Assembly: GCA_015075555.1 (NCBI GenBank)
Contig: JABTUD010000001.1
Span: 1,178,001 to 1,242,000 of the forward strand
Origin: Thermoflexaceae bacterium
GTDB taxonomy: Bacteria > Chloroflexota > Dehalococcoidia > Tepidiformales > Tepidiformaceae
Reading direction: 5' to 3'
DNA length: 64,000 nt
The position numbers were made by a program, and so were the translations under genes. Numbering within the stretch: position 1 is the first letter of the stretch; each line of letters starts with the position of its first letter. The notes beneath the pieces were generated by a model, which was given only the letters and a program-made list of their open reading frames with translations, ran no database searches and was not told the origin of the DNA. Positions 1 through 8,826 of the stretch are shown here, in pieces.

Positions 1-917
1 TTGATCGAGCCGTCCTTCATCACGGCGATGGAGGCGAGCCCGTTGCGCAAAGGGCGGTACTCCTTGCCATCGGCATACATGCCGAAACCCCCGTGGGGCC
101 CTTTGAACCCACCGTTGATGGCCACCAGCAAGCCCGCGTACTGGTCCGCCGGGATGGTTCCCGGGCCCTTGACACCGCGGTCACCGCCGGGATCGATGGT
201 GCCGCCGCTCATGTGGAGGCGGATGCGACGCGCGTCCATGAGCAGGACTGCGACCGTCGCGTACGGGCGCGTCCTGTCGGGATGGATGAACGTCTTGGCC
301 ATGAGCACATCATTGGGCGAAGAGCGGGGCAGACCGGCGGTGGTCCACTGGCCCTCTCCAGGTGCGGCAGTGTCGCGCAGCAAGCGGGTCTGGGGCAGCG
401 TGATGGGCGCAGGGCCGAGGGTATCGGGGCTGAGCAGAGCAGGCGGGGGATTTCCTTCCGTGCCCAGGTAGTAGGGGATGGCGCGCGGTTCCGGGCGGGC
501 GATGTAGTCGACCCGCGGCCGGCCGGTCTCGAACGGGTTAGTGTCGCCTCCGAGCACCCGGAATTTCAGCTTTGTTAGCCGGTCGTCAACGCTGAAGTAC
601 CAGCTTTCCAGGCGGGCGGTGTTTTCATCGCCGATGAGGCGGCGGCAGAGGTCGGCGCCCTGGGCGGTGAAGGCATGGCGTTGCGAATAGGCGATGCCTC
701 CCGTCACGACCAGCGCGACGAGGAGCGTGGCGAAGATCCGCCGGCGGGTGAGCAGGCGACGGCCGGCGGGCACAGACGCGGGCGCGGGATCGTTCGCGGC
801 GCCGATAAAGGCGGAAAGGGATTCGTCCGGAGGCGCCAGGGTGCTTGCGGCGGCGAGCCCATCGGAATCCGCAACGCCAGCGGGGGCGCGGCGAAAGGTG
901 AGCGTCCTCCACAACAC
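1..917 (-). CDS. Phosphodiester glycosidase-like (NAGPA/DUF2233) exported protein, C-terminus cut off
   Basis: The reading frame is open on the minus strand from a GTG at 917 to the window edge, so the C-terminus is missing. A basic stretch followed by a hydrophobic segment (around residues 52-70) looks like a signal anchor, so the rest should lie outside the membrane. The distal part carries a block reading AINGGFKGPHGGFG, then YADGKEYRPLRNG and MKDGSI, which resembles the glycine-rich core of NAGPA/DUF2233 phosphodiester glycosidases. Such enzymes remove sugar caps from phosphodiesters or act on exopolysaccharide. The start is uncertain: a stop lies four codons upstream of the GTG, and TTG at 914 is the next choice. 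It is 95 nt downstream of the LLM gene on the same strand. Family assignment is by motif only. Confidence 0.65.
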   Translation of the reverse strand, partial: MLWRTLTFRRAPAGVADSDGLAAASTLAPPDESLSAFIGAANDPAPASVPAGRRLLTRRRIFATLLVALVVTGGIAYSQRHAFTAQGADLCRRLIGDENTARLESWYFSVDDRLTKLKFRVLGGDTNPFETGRPRVDYIARPEPRAIPYYLGTEGNPPPALLSPDTLGPAPITLPQTRLLRDTAAPGEGQWTTAGLPRSSPNDVLMAKTFIHPDRTRPYATVAVLLMDARRIRLHMSGGTIDPGGDRGVKGPGTIPADQYAGLLVAINGGFKGPHGGFGMYADGKEYRPLRNGLASIAVMKDGSI

Positions 918-1012
918 AACCGTAATCTAGGCATCCGCTGCCCACCGTGCAATACGGCGTGGGGGCTCCGACAACATCCTGCCGCCGGGCAGGAAGATGC
1001 CTGGACGTGAGC

Positions 1013-2008
1013 CTATCGAAGCAGCGTCTCCACGGCCCGGCCGAACTGGACGGGGTCGCGGGTGTCGACGGTGATGCTGTGGATATTGACGCCGGCCGCC
1101 TCCTCTTCCTGGATGCGGCGAAGGCAGGCCTGCGCGTCGCCGGCAAACCCGAGCTGGTCGAGGAGATCGGGCGTGAGGGCGGCGGCGCCGGCGGCCGAGC
1201 CGTGCTGGTCGAAGGCCATCTTCACGGCAGCGGCCTCGTCGCCAAAGCCGAACCGCGCGAGCTGGTTGTAGTAGAACGTCCCCATGCGGGCGATGTAGAA
1301 GGCGAGCATGCCCCGGCCGGCATCACGGGCGCCGGGGTTGTCGCTGACTGTCACGCCCCCGGGGGACTTGATCATGAGCTGGCCGGGGTCGCGCCCGGCC
1401 TCGGCGGCCCAGGCGCGGAACTGGTCAATCTCCTCCTTGAGGGCGCTCATGGGGATCATTACGGGCATCCAGCCATCGGCGATCTGGGCCGTCTGCTTCA
1501 CGCTCTTCGGATTCAGGGCGGCGATGAAAACCGGGATGTGGGGGCGCGTGGGGGTGAAGCGGAGGGTGAAGCCCCGGTCCATGTTGAACCACTTCCCGGA
1601 ATGAACGAGCCGGTCGCCCCGCATGAGGATGTTGATGATCTCGACGGTCTCGCGAATACGGGCGAGGGAGGGCTGGAAGGGCATGCCGTGGAACTGCTCG
1701 ATCACGTTGGCGCCCGACGCGCCAAGTCCGATGATGGCGCGGCCGCCGCTCCACTCATCGAGGGTCGCGAAGTGCTGGGCCAGGGCAGCGGGCGTGCGGG
1801 AGTAGACGTTCACGATCCCGGTCGCGAGTTTGATGCGTTCCGTCTTTTCGGCGATTGAGATGAGGAGCGAGAAGGCATCCCGGGCCCACCCCTCGGGGAC
1901 CCAGAACGAGTCAACGCCGCATTCGTCGGCGATCTTCGCGAGGGCGATGGCATCCTCCTTCTTCATGTCGAACTGCCAGGTAATCATGATTGCGAGCTTG
2001 CGGGTCAT
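1013..2008 (-). CDS. LLM-class (luciferase-like) F420-dependent oxidoreductase
   Basis: A 331-residue protein of the bacterial luciferase TIM-barrel family. Features include the N-terminal beta strand (MTRKLAIMI), ADECGVDSFWVPEG, IKLATGIVNVYSRTP, GRAIIGLGASG and the late PVFIAALNPKSVKQTAQIADGW block, all typical of F420-using LLM enzymes. Length is normal. ATG 2008 was chosen because GGAGG lies 8 nt upstream; the open frame continues upstream to 3244 but that extension is antisense to the DUF1786 and DinB genes and is not protein-like. The substrate cannot be read from sequence. Synthesis of the F420 side group is encoded 31 kb away (cofD and cofC), so the cofactor is probably available. FMN use instead of F420 cannot be excluded. 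Confidence 0.9.
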   Translation of the reverse strand: MTRKLAIMITWQFDMKKEDAIALAKIADECGVDSFWVPEGWARDAFSLLISIAEKTERIKLATGIVNVYSRTPAALAQHFATLDEWSGGRAIIGLGASGANVIEQFHGMPFQPSLARIRETVEIINILMRGDRLVHSGKWFNMDRGFTLRFTPTRPHIPVFIAALNPKSVKQTAQIADGWMPVMIPMSALKEEIDQFRAWAAEAGRDPGQLMIKSPGGVTVSDNPGARDAGRGMLAFYIARMGTFYYNQLARFGFGDEAAAVKMAFDQHGSAAGAAALTPDLLDQLGFAGDAQACLRRIQEEEAAGVNIHSITVDTRDPVQFGRAVETLLR

Positions 2009-2113
2009 CGTGCGGCCTCCGTGTTGTCTGCATAGCTTCGGTTGCAGCAGGCCATTGCGCCAACCGCAGACGGGGTGTTCGACAAGGGCGTCGCCCCAAT
2101 TGAAAATCGATCC

Positions 2114-3214
2114 ATGCGCATCCTCGCCATCGACATGGGCACGGGCACGCAGGACATCCTGCTCTTTGATTCCGAAAGGCCGGTGGAGAACTGCGTGAAG
2201 ATGATCATGCCCTCGGCGACGGAGGTTGCAGCGCGGCGCATCCGGCGGGCGGCAGCGGCCAGGCGGCCGGTGGTCCTGACAGGCACGGTGGCCGGGGGCG
2301 GCCCCTGCAGCTGGGCCGTGGAGGAGTTGATAAGGGGCGGGGGCCGCGCACTTGCGACCCCGGAAGCCGCGCAGACCTTCAACGACGACCTCAGCCGGGT
2401 ACGTAAATCGGGTGTTGAGATCATCTCCGAAGACGAAGCAGCCCGCGTGGATGGCGAGCGTATCGTGCTCCAGGACCTCGACCTGGCAGCAATCCGGGCA
2501 GCGCTGGCGGCATTCGAGGAACCGGGCGATTTCGACGGCCTGGCGCTGGGCTGCCTTGACCACGGGGCGGCGCCACCGGACGTCTCGGACCGGCTCTTCC
2601 GCTTTGAGCACCTGCGAACGACGGTATCCGGGCGCAACGACCTGCTCGCTTTCGCGACCGCCCCGGAAGGGCTGGCGCCATACCTCACGCGGGCGCGGGC
2701 GATGGTCAGCTCCGCCGATGGGACGGCGCCTGTGGCATTCATGGACACCGGGCCCGCGGCCGCGCTTGGCGCGCTCCACGATGAGCGCGTCGGGGCTGCC
2801 CCTGAACAGGTGGTGGTCAACCTCGGCAACATGCACCTGCTGGGATTTCATCTCCGGGGACGGCAGATTGCGAGCCTCTTCGAGCACCACACGGGCGAGA
2901 TGACGGACGGGCAGATAGCGGACTTCACCTGCCGCATGGCGACTGGCGAGCTGCAACACGAGGAGGTGTTCCACTCCAGCGGCCACGGCGCCTATCACCC
3001 CGATCGCAGCATTGTGGGAAGCGGCCTGCCGGGGATGGTGGCAGTCACGGGGCCCCGGCGCCAGCGGTTGCGCGGCGGGCCGATCGCGCCCTACTTCGCG
3101 GCTCCTTTCGGCGACATGATGGCAAGCGGCTGCTTTGGCATGCTGCGAGCGTTTGCCGAAGTCCACGAATGGGCCCGCGACGCCGTCGAAGGGCGGCTCG
3201 GGCCGCTCCCCTGA
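2114..3214 (+). CDS. DUF1786 family protein (pyruvate formate-lyase activating enzyme related)
   Basis: A 366-residue protein beginning MRILAIDMGTGTQDILLFD, an actin/sugar-kinase-like phosphate loop that opens DUF1786 proteins. Other recognisable blocks are VLTGTVAGGGPCSWAV, GLALGCLDHGAAP, AFMDTGPAAALGAL and VVVNLGNMHLLGF, with a late HSSGHG. The family is often labelled pyruvate formate-lyase activating enzyme related, but it has no CxxxCxxC radical-SAM motif here, so that name should not be taken as function. ATG 2114 is preferred over an upstream ATG at 2042 because conservation-like sequence starts there; no clear ribosome site is visible. The DinB gene follows 7 nt later, so they are probably co-transcribed. 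Biochemical role unknown. Confidence 0.75.
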   Translation: MRILAIDMGTGTQDILLFDSERPVENCVKMIMPSATEVAARRIRRAAAARRPVVLTGTVAGGGPCSWAVEELIRGGGRALATPEAAQTFNDDLSRVRKSGVEIISEDEAARVDGERIVLQDLDLAAIRAALAAFEEPGDFDGLALGCLDHGAAPPDVSDRLFRFEHLRTTVSGRNDLLAFATAPEGLAPYLTRARAMVSSADGTAPVAFMDTGPAAALGALHDERVGAAPEQVVVNLGNMHLLGFHLRGRQIASLFEHHTGEMTDGQIADFTCRMATGELQHEEVFHSSGHGAYHPDRSIVGSGLPGMVAVTGPRRQRLRGGPIAPYFAAPFGDMMASGCFGMLRAFAEVHEWARDAVEGRLGPLP

Positions 3215-3221
3215 GGCGGCG

Positions 3222-3773
3222 ATGACGCCCGAAATCGCTGTCATTCTTCAGAGGGCCTCTGCCAGGCGCACGATGCTTGCAGGGCTGCTCGATGCCCTTC
3301 CCCTGGAGTACTGGGAGCGCAGGGCCCCGGGCGACGCCTGGAGCGTTCGCGACCACGTCGCGCACCTGGCGGTCGTCGACAGACCGTTCCTGCCGCTCCT
3401 CGCCGAAGCCGCTGGTGGCGCGTTCGATTGCTGGCTTGGCGGGCGCGAGCGGGGGGCGCTCATTCGCACGCGCGAGGCGAATATGGATTCGATGGCAGGC
3501 CTGGAGATTGGAGCGCTCCGGGCTGCGCTGGGCCGGGCGCGGGCCGACGTGGAGGGGGCGCTCTCTGCGCTCCCCGCAGCGGCCTGTGACATGCTGGTCC
3601 ACATCCCCGACGCAACAGGCCCCTGGGGGGAGCCGGTAGCGCTGCCGCTGCGCAACTACCTCGTTTCGTGGGCCGAGCACGACGGAGTGCATGAGGCGGC
3701 GATCCGCAGGGCCATCGTCACGCCGCCGGACCTGGTCACTGTCATGTTCGTGCGTGCGGCGCGCTCAGGCTGA
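3222..3773 (+). CDS. DinB-like four-helix metal-binding protein
   Basis: A 183-residue, mostly helical protein. The HVAHLAVVD motif around residue 47 and a second histidine pair (WAEHDGVHE) near residue 153 match the three-His metal site of the DinB/YfiT superfamily, which includes thiol-dependent transferases. Length is usual for the family. The ATG at 3222 lies 7 nt after the DUF1786 stop, suggesting one transcript. The 3' end overlaps the convergent diguanylate cyclase gene by 9 nt. A specific substrate or thiol cannot be assigned. A second DinB-like gene occurs at 37075. Confidence 0.75.
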   Translation: MTPEIAVILQRASARRTMLAGLLDALPLEYWERRAPGDAWSVRDHVAHLAVVDRPFLPLLAEAAGGAFDCWLGGRERGALIRTREANMDSMAGLEIGALRAALGRARADVEGALSALPAAACDMLVHIPDATGPWGEPVALPLRNYLVSWAEHDGVHEAAIRRAIVTPPDLVTVMFVRAARSG

Positions 3774-4808
3774 CCGGGGAAGGGGCTCCCCGGTCTGGAT
3801 GCGGTTCTTGCCGGTGCGCTTGGCAGCAAGGAGCATCGCATCGGCCCTCCGGATGACGCTCTCGGGGTCTTCGCCAGGGGAACGCACGGCGCAGCCGATG
3901 GAGACGGTGGTTGGCGTTGCAGCCGCGACGGCGAGCCGGAGCCGGTCGGCAGCGGCCCTGGCCTCTACCTCGCCTGCATCGGGCATTGCGACGATGAACT
4001 CCTCGCCACCGTAGCGGGCGAGCAGATCGTCGTCTCTGAGGTTCGCGGTGAGCACCCTGGCGACGCAGGCGAGCACGTCATCACCATGGAGGTGACCGAA
4101 ATCGTCGTTGACGCGCTTGAAGTCGTCGAGGTCAAGCATGAGGATCGCGAAACGGTTCTGGAGGTGGCGAGCACTCTCTTCTATTCGCTCGTGGAAGACG
4201 CGCCGGTTGGCGATGCCCGTGAGGGGGTCTGTCTCGGCGAGCCTGCGGGCAGACCGCTCGGCATCGCGCCAGGCGGCGCCGATAGCGCTCGAAACGAAGG
4301 AGACTGCGAGGAATAGCGCCAGCGAAATGCCGGCGTTGGCATCAAAGGCGGGGGCGCCATTGGTCAGGGCGATGAGGAGCCGGCCAGCCGCAAGGTTGGC
4401 CGCCACAAACACGACCAGCGCCACATAGGCGATTCCGAATATTCGGCGTGAATAGCTGACGATTGCGTAGAGGAAGATCCCTGTCAGGGCGGAGGCCGGG
4501 TCACCTACAGTGACCCAGCCCGCGGTGATGCAGGTGATATCGAGCAACGGCGTGGCGACCTCGATGGCCCTGACGCGCCGTCCCGGCATCCTGCGCGCAA
4601 GCACATACCAGGCGTGGAAGCAGTGGTAGGTGGCGACCCAGGCGACGGCCCATTTCCATGCTTCGCCTGGCGTAGGGATGACATGGGCGAGCGCCAGGGC
4701 GCAGTACGTGGCCGCAATGGCACTCTGGAGCACAAGCACGTGCAATTCCAGCCTCTTGCCGACCCCGGACGTCACAATCCGCTGCCTGTAAGTTGGTGCG
4801 CCCGGCAT
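3765..4808 (-). CDS. Membrane-bound diguanylate cyclase (GGDEF)
   Basis: A 347-residue protein with five or six hydrophobic segments in its first 190 residues and a C-terminal GGDEF domain that makes cyclic di-GMP from GTP. The active-site signature is RYGGEEF. A product-inhibition I-site (RDDD) sits exactly five residues before it, and the metal/GTP blocks LDLDDFKRVND and DPLTGIANRR are intact, so it should be active. The N-terminal membrane part resembles a MASE-type sensor but I do not recognise a named family. ATG 4808 was chosen; an upstream ATG at 4904 would add poorly protein-like sequence. The 3' end overlaps the DinB gene tail to tail. It is one of two apparently active cyclases in the window. 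Confidence 0.88.
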   Translation of the reverse strand: MPGAPTYRQRIVTSGVGKRLELHVLVLQSAIAATYCALALAHVIPTPGEAWKWAVAWVATYHCFHAWYVLARRMPGRRVRAIEVATPLLDITCITAGWVTVGDPASALTGIFLYAIVSYSRRIFGIAYVALVVFVAANLAAGRLLIALTNGAPAFDANAGISLALFLAVSFVSSAIGAAWRDAERSARRLAETDPLTGIANRRVFHERIEESARHLQNRFAILMLDLDDFKRVNDDFGHLHGDDVLACVARVLTANLRDDDLLARYGGEEFIVAMPDAGEVEARAAADRLRLAVAAATPTTVSIGCAVRSPGEDPESVIRRADAMLLAAKRTGKNRIQTGEPLPRSA

Positions 4809-5218
4809 CTGCCACCATCCCCGTAAGCATGTTTGATGTGTTGAGATTCGACACCGGGCAGCAACCGGCAAAGTGAAATGTGGGTGGACAGTTCCCGGCG
4901 CCAATCCCCGTCATTCCCTGGCGGAATGCCGAGTGGGCGGGCAGACCCGGGATGCGGGGAAGGGATACCGGACCCGGGGGCCATCGCTGCGGGCGAGATC
5001 GCACCCGGCGGGGGCACGTGAATGGGGCGTTGATCTCGCCCGGGCACCCCTCAATCACCCGGATGAGGAGCCGATAATCATGAGCTTCGCTGCCGGCCCA
5101 CGCGGAAAGTTCAATCCCGTGCGACGAATGAAAGCCCGGAGATACCAGCGATGTATTCAGACTATGGATAGATAGCCGAGAATCGTAGTATAGAGAGCGG
5201 GCGAAAGGGGGCCCGGCA
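4809..5218. other. Divergent intergenic region with a 10-bp inverted repeat
   Basis: About 410 bases between the diguanylate cyclase (minus) and a small plus-strand gene, with no convincing coding frame. It contains a perfect inverted repeat, GGGCGAGATC at 4991-5000 and GATCTCGCCC at 5032-5041, separated by 31 nt. The right part (5150-5200) is unusually AT-rich for the window and is the likely promoter zone for the gene at 5219. I looked for a cyclic-di-GMP riboswitch and could not support one. Confidence 0.4.
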
Positions 5219-5425
5219 ATGAGTGGCATCTTCTACGACCCGGGCGCCCGCTGTCTTCGCCGGGTGTATGGGACGCCCGAACCCGGCTGGACGTTTGTTA
5301 CCCACAACCTGGGCGCGAGCGTCCACCATTGCCGGCGCATCATGCGCGAATGGGTACCGACGGAGGAGATCTTCGCGATCGACTGGTCGGGGATCGAGCC
5401 GGGCGGCGGACTGCGCTCGGCCTAG
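5219..5425 (+). CDS. Small conserved-looking hypothetical protein (68 aa)
   Basis: A 68-residue soluble protein starting MSGIFYDPGARCLRRVYG and rich in aromatic residues (W, Y, F), His and Cys (HHCRR). No family recognised. It is believed to be a gene because an AAAGGGGG stretch lies about 7-14 nt upstream of the ATG, an AT-rich promoter-like stretch precedes it, and its amino-acid composition is unlike the Arg/Ser/Pro-rich shadow frames of this GC-rich DNA. It is followed 30 nt later by the NadD-like gene, which has its own -10-like element, so co-transcription is optional. Confidence 0.5.
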   Translation: MSGIFYDPGARCLRRVYGTPEPGWTFVTHNLGASVHHCRRIMREWVPTEEIFAIDWSGIEPGGGLRSA

Positions 5426-5455
5426 CGGGGACCAGGGTCCGTAGAATGGCTGTAG

Positions 5456-6166
5456 ATGTCCGGTCCCTCAATCGACCGCCTGCTGATTGAGCTCGAGCGA
5501 GCCCCTCGCTGGGAGGTGGCACGGTTCGATGCTGGCCATCCGTTTTCCGGGCGTGTGGCCGTCCTTCCCTCCGCCTTCAACCCGCCGACCGTGGCGCACC
5601 TGGAGCTGCTGGCGCTGGCGCGGAACGTGCCGGGAGTGGTCTCGACTGCGGCGATGCTTTCGACCCGCAATGTCGATAAGGGGCTCCACGGCGCCTCCCT
5701 GCCTCACCGGATAGGGATGCTGCTTGCCGTGGCAGAACGGGGGGAGCACCACGCTGTCCTGGGGGCCAACGCAGCGAGGATTGCCGACCAGGGAGAGGCA
5801 CTGCGCCGCCGGTACCCCGGCGTGCCTTTCGACTTCGTGGCCGGATTCGACACGCTGGTGCGGCTCTTCGACCCCCGCTACTACGAGAACATGGCGGCCG
5901 AGCTGGCCGGGTTCTTCGCGCACCATCGCGTTATCGCCACCAACCGCGGCGAGGCACATACCGGCACCGTCCGGGACTTCATCGAAAGCACCCCGGCGGC
6001 GCGTGACTACAGGGAGCGGGTGCTCGTCCACAGTCTCGCCGAGCACCCGGCCTCACTCTCATCGACACAGGCGCGGGAGGCCGCCGCGCGGGGGAAGGAG
6101 CATCCGGCCGTCCCGGCAGAGGTTGCCGAGTACATACGTCGTCACAGGCTGTACCGCGACCGCTGA
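5456..6166 (+). CDS. Nicotinate-nucleotide adenylyltransferase-like nucleotidyltransferase
   Basis: A 236-residue protein with the nucleotidyltransferase P-loop region VLPSAFNPPTVAHLELL (the HxGH-class motif, here with T-V-A-H) near residues 36-50 and a C-terminal SLSSTQAREAAARG that corresponds to the ISSTxxR motif. Together these mark the NadD/NMNAT family that joins an adenylyl group to nicotinate or nicotinamide mononucleotide. An ATG at 5456 with no ribosome site is preceded by TAGAAT at 5442-5447, which would give a nearly leaderless message. It ends 3 nt before the convergent CoA-transferase. It may be a paralogue rather than the main NadD; no rsfS or obg gene is adjacent. Confidence 0.75.
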   Translation: MSGPSIDRLLIELERAPRWEVARFDAGHPFSGRVAVLPSAFNPPTVAHLELLALARNVPGVVSTAAMLSTRNVDKGLHGASLPHRIGMLLAVAERGEHHAVLGANAARIADQGEALRRRYPGVPFDFVAGFDTLVRLFDPRYYENMAAELAGFFAHHRVIATNRGEAHTGTVRDFIESTPAARDYRERVLVHSLAEHPASLSSTQAREAAARGKEHPAVPAEVAEYIRRHRLYRDR

Positions 6167-6169
6167 CGT

Positions 6170-7402
6170 TCAGCCGGTGATGGCGCCGATGTCGGGGCCG
6201 CCCGAGGTGGCGACCACCCCCCTCGCTTCGAGCTCGGCCACGTCGGCGCCGGTCAGACCCAGCAGTTCGCCAAGCACTGCCGCGGTGTCGGCGCCGAAGT
6301 CTGGTGGCGGGCCCTTGATCCCGGCTTCGCTGCGGGACATGCGGAAGGGGGTATTGGCGATGGGGATGGTCCCGGCGCGCGCATGGGTGACTTCCTGGAT
6401 CATCTGGCGTTCGCGCACCTGGGGGTCGTCCACGAGCCGGGGAATGGTGTTGATGGGTCCACAGGGGATGCCCATGGGGCCGAGCTCGTCGAGCCATTCG
6501 GCCGTCGTACGGGCGCGGAACGCGGCTTCGAGGATCGGTTCGAGCTCAGCGTGCCGGGCGGTGCGCCGCGGGCTGGTGGCGAAGCGTTCGTCGTCGATGA
6601 GCCCTGGCAGGCCGAGAGCCCCGCAAAGAAGCTGCCACTGGTTTTCCTCGCCAAAGCTGAGCGCAACGACCAGGTAGCCGTCAGCGGTGGGGAAGGCCTG
6701 GAACGGCGTGGCGCTGGGGTGGCGGGTGCCCAGCGGCTCGGGCGGCGCACCTGTAACGAAGTAGCGCATGATGGCGTTCTCTAGAACTGAGACCTGGCAG
6801 TCGAGCATGCTGATGTCGATCTCCTGGCCGGTTCCGCTGCGTTCGCGCTCGTGGAGGGCGGCGAGGATGCCGATAGCGGTGAAGAGCCCGGCCGAGATGT
6901 CGCCCATAGAGGCGCCGGGGCGCACGGGCCGGCCGCCGGGCTCGCCGGTGATCGACATGATGCCCCCCATGGCCTGGACGATGATGTCGAGCGCGGGCCG
7001 TTCGCGGTAGGGGCCGGTCTGGCCGAACCCTGAGGTCCGGGCAAAGATGAGCCGTGGATTGCGCGCGGCGAGTGCTTCGTAGCCCAGGCCAAGGCGCTCC
7101 ATGGTTCCCGGCGTGAAGTTCTCCATTACGACGTCGGCCTTTTCGGCGAGGCGCAGGAAGAGACCGCGGCCTTCTTCGCCACGAAGGTCAATGGCAATGG
7201 ACCGCTTCCCACGGTTCACGCTGAAGAAGTAGCCGCTCCAGCCGTTGCTGTAGGGCCCCGTGGTGCGGGCGATGTCGCCCCAGGGTGGGCGCTCGACCTT
7301 GATGACGCCAGCGCCGAGGTCGCAGAGCACCATTGCGGCGTAGGGGCCGGAGAGCACCCAGGTGAGATCGAGGATGGTTATCCCTTCGAGCGGACGAGAC
7401 AT
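6170..7402 (-). CDS. Class III (CaiB/BaiF) acyl-CoA transferase
   Basis: A 410-residue protein with the full length and order of family III CoA-transferases: N-terminal GITILDLTWVLSGPYAAMVLCDLGA, VIKVERP, NRGKRSIAIDL, ENFTPGTMERLGLGY and GFGQTGPY. The catalytic aspartate is D168 in the SMGDIS motif, which forms the acyl-aspartyl intermediate. It moves CoA between carboxylic acids. The substrate is not readable; in this window the abundance of acyl-CoA genes suggests a role in acid activation. It stands alone on the minus strand, 26 nt downstream of the DUF4389 gene, so it may share that transcript. Confidence 0.92.
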   Translation of the reverse strand: MSRPLEGITILDLTWVLSGPYAAMVLCDLGAGVIKVERPPWGDIARTTGPYSNGWSGYFFSVNRGKRSIAIDLRGEEGRGLFLRLAEKADVVMENFTPGTMERLGLGYEALAARNPRLIFARTSGFGQTGPYRERPALDIIVQAMGGIMSITGEPGGRPVRPGASMGDISAGLFTAIGILAALHERERSGTGQEIDISMLDCQVSVLENAIMRYFVTGAPPEPLGTRHPSATPFQAFPTADGYLVVALSFGEENQWQLLCGALGLPGLIDDERFATSPRRTARHAELEPILEAAFRARTTAEWLDELGPMGIPCGPINTIPRLVDDPQVRERQMIQEVTHARAGTIPIANTPFRMSRSEAGIKGPPPDFGADTAAVLGELLGLTGADVAELEARGVVATSGGPDIGAITG

Positions 7403-7428
7403 GCGCGCAGGGTACCGCGGCGGCGGTT

Positions 7429-8742
7429 CTACCGGAACTCGTACCTGATGCCACCGGCGGTCAGGAAGTCGGCCGTGAGGAGCAGCTCAGTGGGCACTGC
7501 ATCCCTGGGAATGATGAAGACCGCCTGCAACTTGCCGATCTCCCCGTCGTCAATGCTGGCGGGCGCGACTTCCCCTCCAACCACGACCAGTGCGGCTGCG
7601 TATGACTCCGTCTCGCCATCCACTCTGGCCTTGAGCCTGACCTGGCCGGGCCTGACCCAGGCGTTGCCGTCGCTCAGGTTGTCGATGCGCCACTCGAACA
7701 CGACCGCGCGCTCGCCGCCCCCGACATCGAGGAGCGGAACGAGGACATCGCCGGGGTCGTCCACCTGCGCCAGCCAGGTCTCGATGTCCCCGCGGAAGGA
7801 CTCCACGGTGACGCCCGCCTGGGGCACGCCACGGCCGAGCTCGCTGTAGTCGACCGTCTCCTCGTGAGGCTCACTGGCGAGCGCGGCAAGTACGCCAATG
7901 AGGATTGCCATGCCACCCGCTGCAAGCGCGCCAACGATACCGCTGATGGCCACGGTGGCGTTCGAAGCGGGCCCGGCCTCTGCTGAGAGCGCGAAGGGCG
8001 GGAAGCGGTCGTTGAACGAGGCGAAGTAGCCGAGCACACGGAAGTACCAGCGGGCCGCTCCGGTGACAAAGCCGAACATCCCTCGCGGGTAGCGCCCGGT
8101 GAACATGATCGCCCACCAGGAGATGAAGACGACCACCGCCACGGCGACCATAAGGAAGCTGAGCACAACGAAGTGGGGAATGAGCAGGACGCCCTTCCAG
8201 AAGAACACCCGCCAGCGGCTGATCTGCCCCTGGACGGGCTCGGCATACTGGAGCGTAACCGGGCTCGAGTCGGTATCGAAGCTCGGATAGCGGTCGGTGA
8301 GCAGCATGGCGTAGGACCAGGCGCGAGCCTCGAACCCCAGGGCGCCGGTGTTGGCGGCAAAGAGCCAGCGCGGATAACGCTTGCGGAAGAAGACCGTGAG
8401 CCATCCGGCTGGCATGCCCGAGTACTGGAGCGTCTGTACAAGGTAGAGGAAGAACCAGACCGGGATGATGAGGAAGCCGCGAAAGAAGGTGCTCAGCCGG
8501 CTGAGGCGCTCGGGGTAGTCGACGTCGAAACGCATCGGATACGGTTCAGGCGCGGGAGCGACCGGGGGCTGTTGTGTGGATGGCGGAGGCGGTGGAGGCG
8601 GAACCGGCGCCGTCCCGGTCAGAGCAGGGGGCTGTTCGGAGGGTGCGGCCTCGTGCAGGGGCTTCTGCCGTCCCATGGCGCCCGGGTCGAAGAGTGGTTG
8701 CCCTTCGCGGGACTCGTCCTGGCCGCCACCGGGCTCAGTCAC
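7429..8742 (-). CDS. DUF4389 membrane protein with proline-rich N-terminus and C-terminal beta domain
   Basis: A 437-residue protein in three parts. Residues 1-70 are polar and proline-rich, including a run of seven prolines. The middle holds two DUF4389 repeats, each with hydrophobic helices followed by the signature F-x-x-R-Y-P-x-x-(L/M)-F ... D-R-(Y/F)-P-x-F (FFRKRYPRWLF; FTGRYPRGMF). After a further membrane helix (AISGIVGALAAGGMAILIG), residues 300-437 form an outside domain resembling DUF4352-type immunoglobulin-like folds. Function is unknown. It is followed by the CoA-transferase and preceded by a second, shorter DUF4389 protein on the same strand. Confidence 0.8.
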   Translation of the reverse strand: MTEPGGGQDESREGQPLFDPGAMGRQKPLHEAAPSEQPPALTGTAPVPPPPPPPSTQQPPVAPAPEPYPMRFDVDYPERLSRLSTFFRGFLIIPVWFFLYLVQTLQYSGMPAGWLTVFFRKRYPRWLFAANTGALGFEARAWSYAMLLTDRYPSFDTDSSPVTLQYAEPVQGQISRWRVFFWKGVLLIPHFVVLSFLMVAVAVVVFISWWAIMFTGRYPRGMFGFVTGAARWYFRVLGYFASFNDRFPPFALSAEAGPASNATVAISGIVGALAAGGMAILIGVLAALASEPHEETVDYSELGRGVPQAGVTVESFRGDIETWLAQVDDPGDVLVPLLDVGGGERAVVFEWRIDNLSDGNAWVRPGQVRLKARVDGETESYAAALVVVGGEVAPASIDDGEIGKLQAVFIIPRDAVPTELLLTADFLTAGGIRYEFR

Positions 8743-8826
8743 AGATCACCTCCAGCGAGAGGCCGGTCTCCCGGCATGCCGAAATGGCCGGGCGCCCCGC
8801 GCCGGGTGGCACGGGGCGCGGAGCCG

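Noticed and set aside
1013-3244. A single 743-codon minus-strand frame
   Set aside because: Only the part up to 2008 looks like the LLM protein. The rest is antisense to the DUF1786 and DinB genes and is Arg/Pro-rich.
4809-5218. Cyclic-di-GMP riboswitch near the diguanylate cyclase
   Set aside because: The expected conserved loops were not found by eye.
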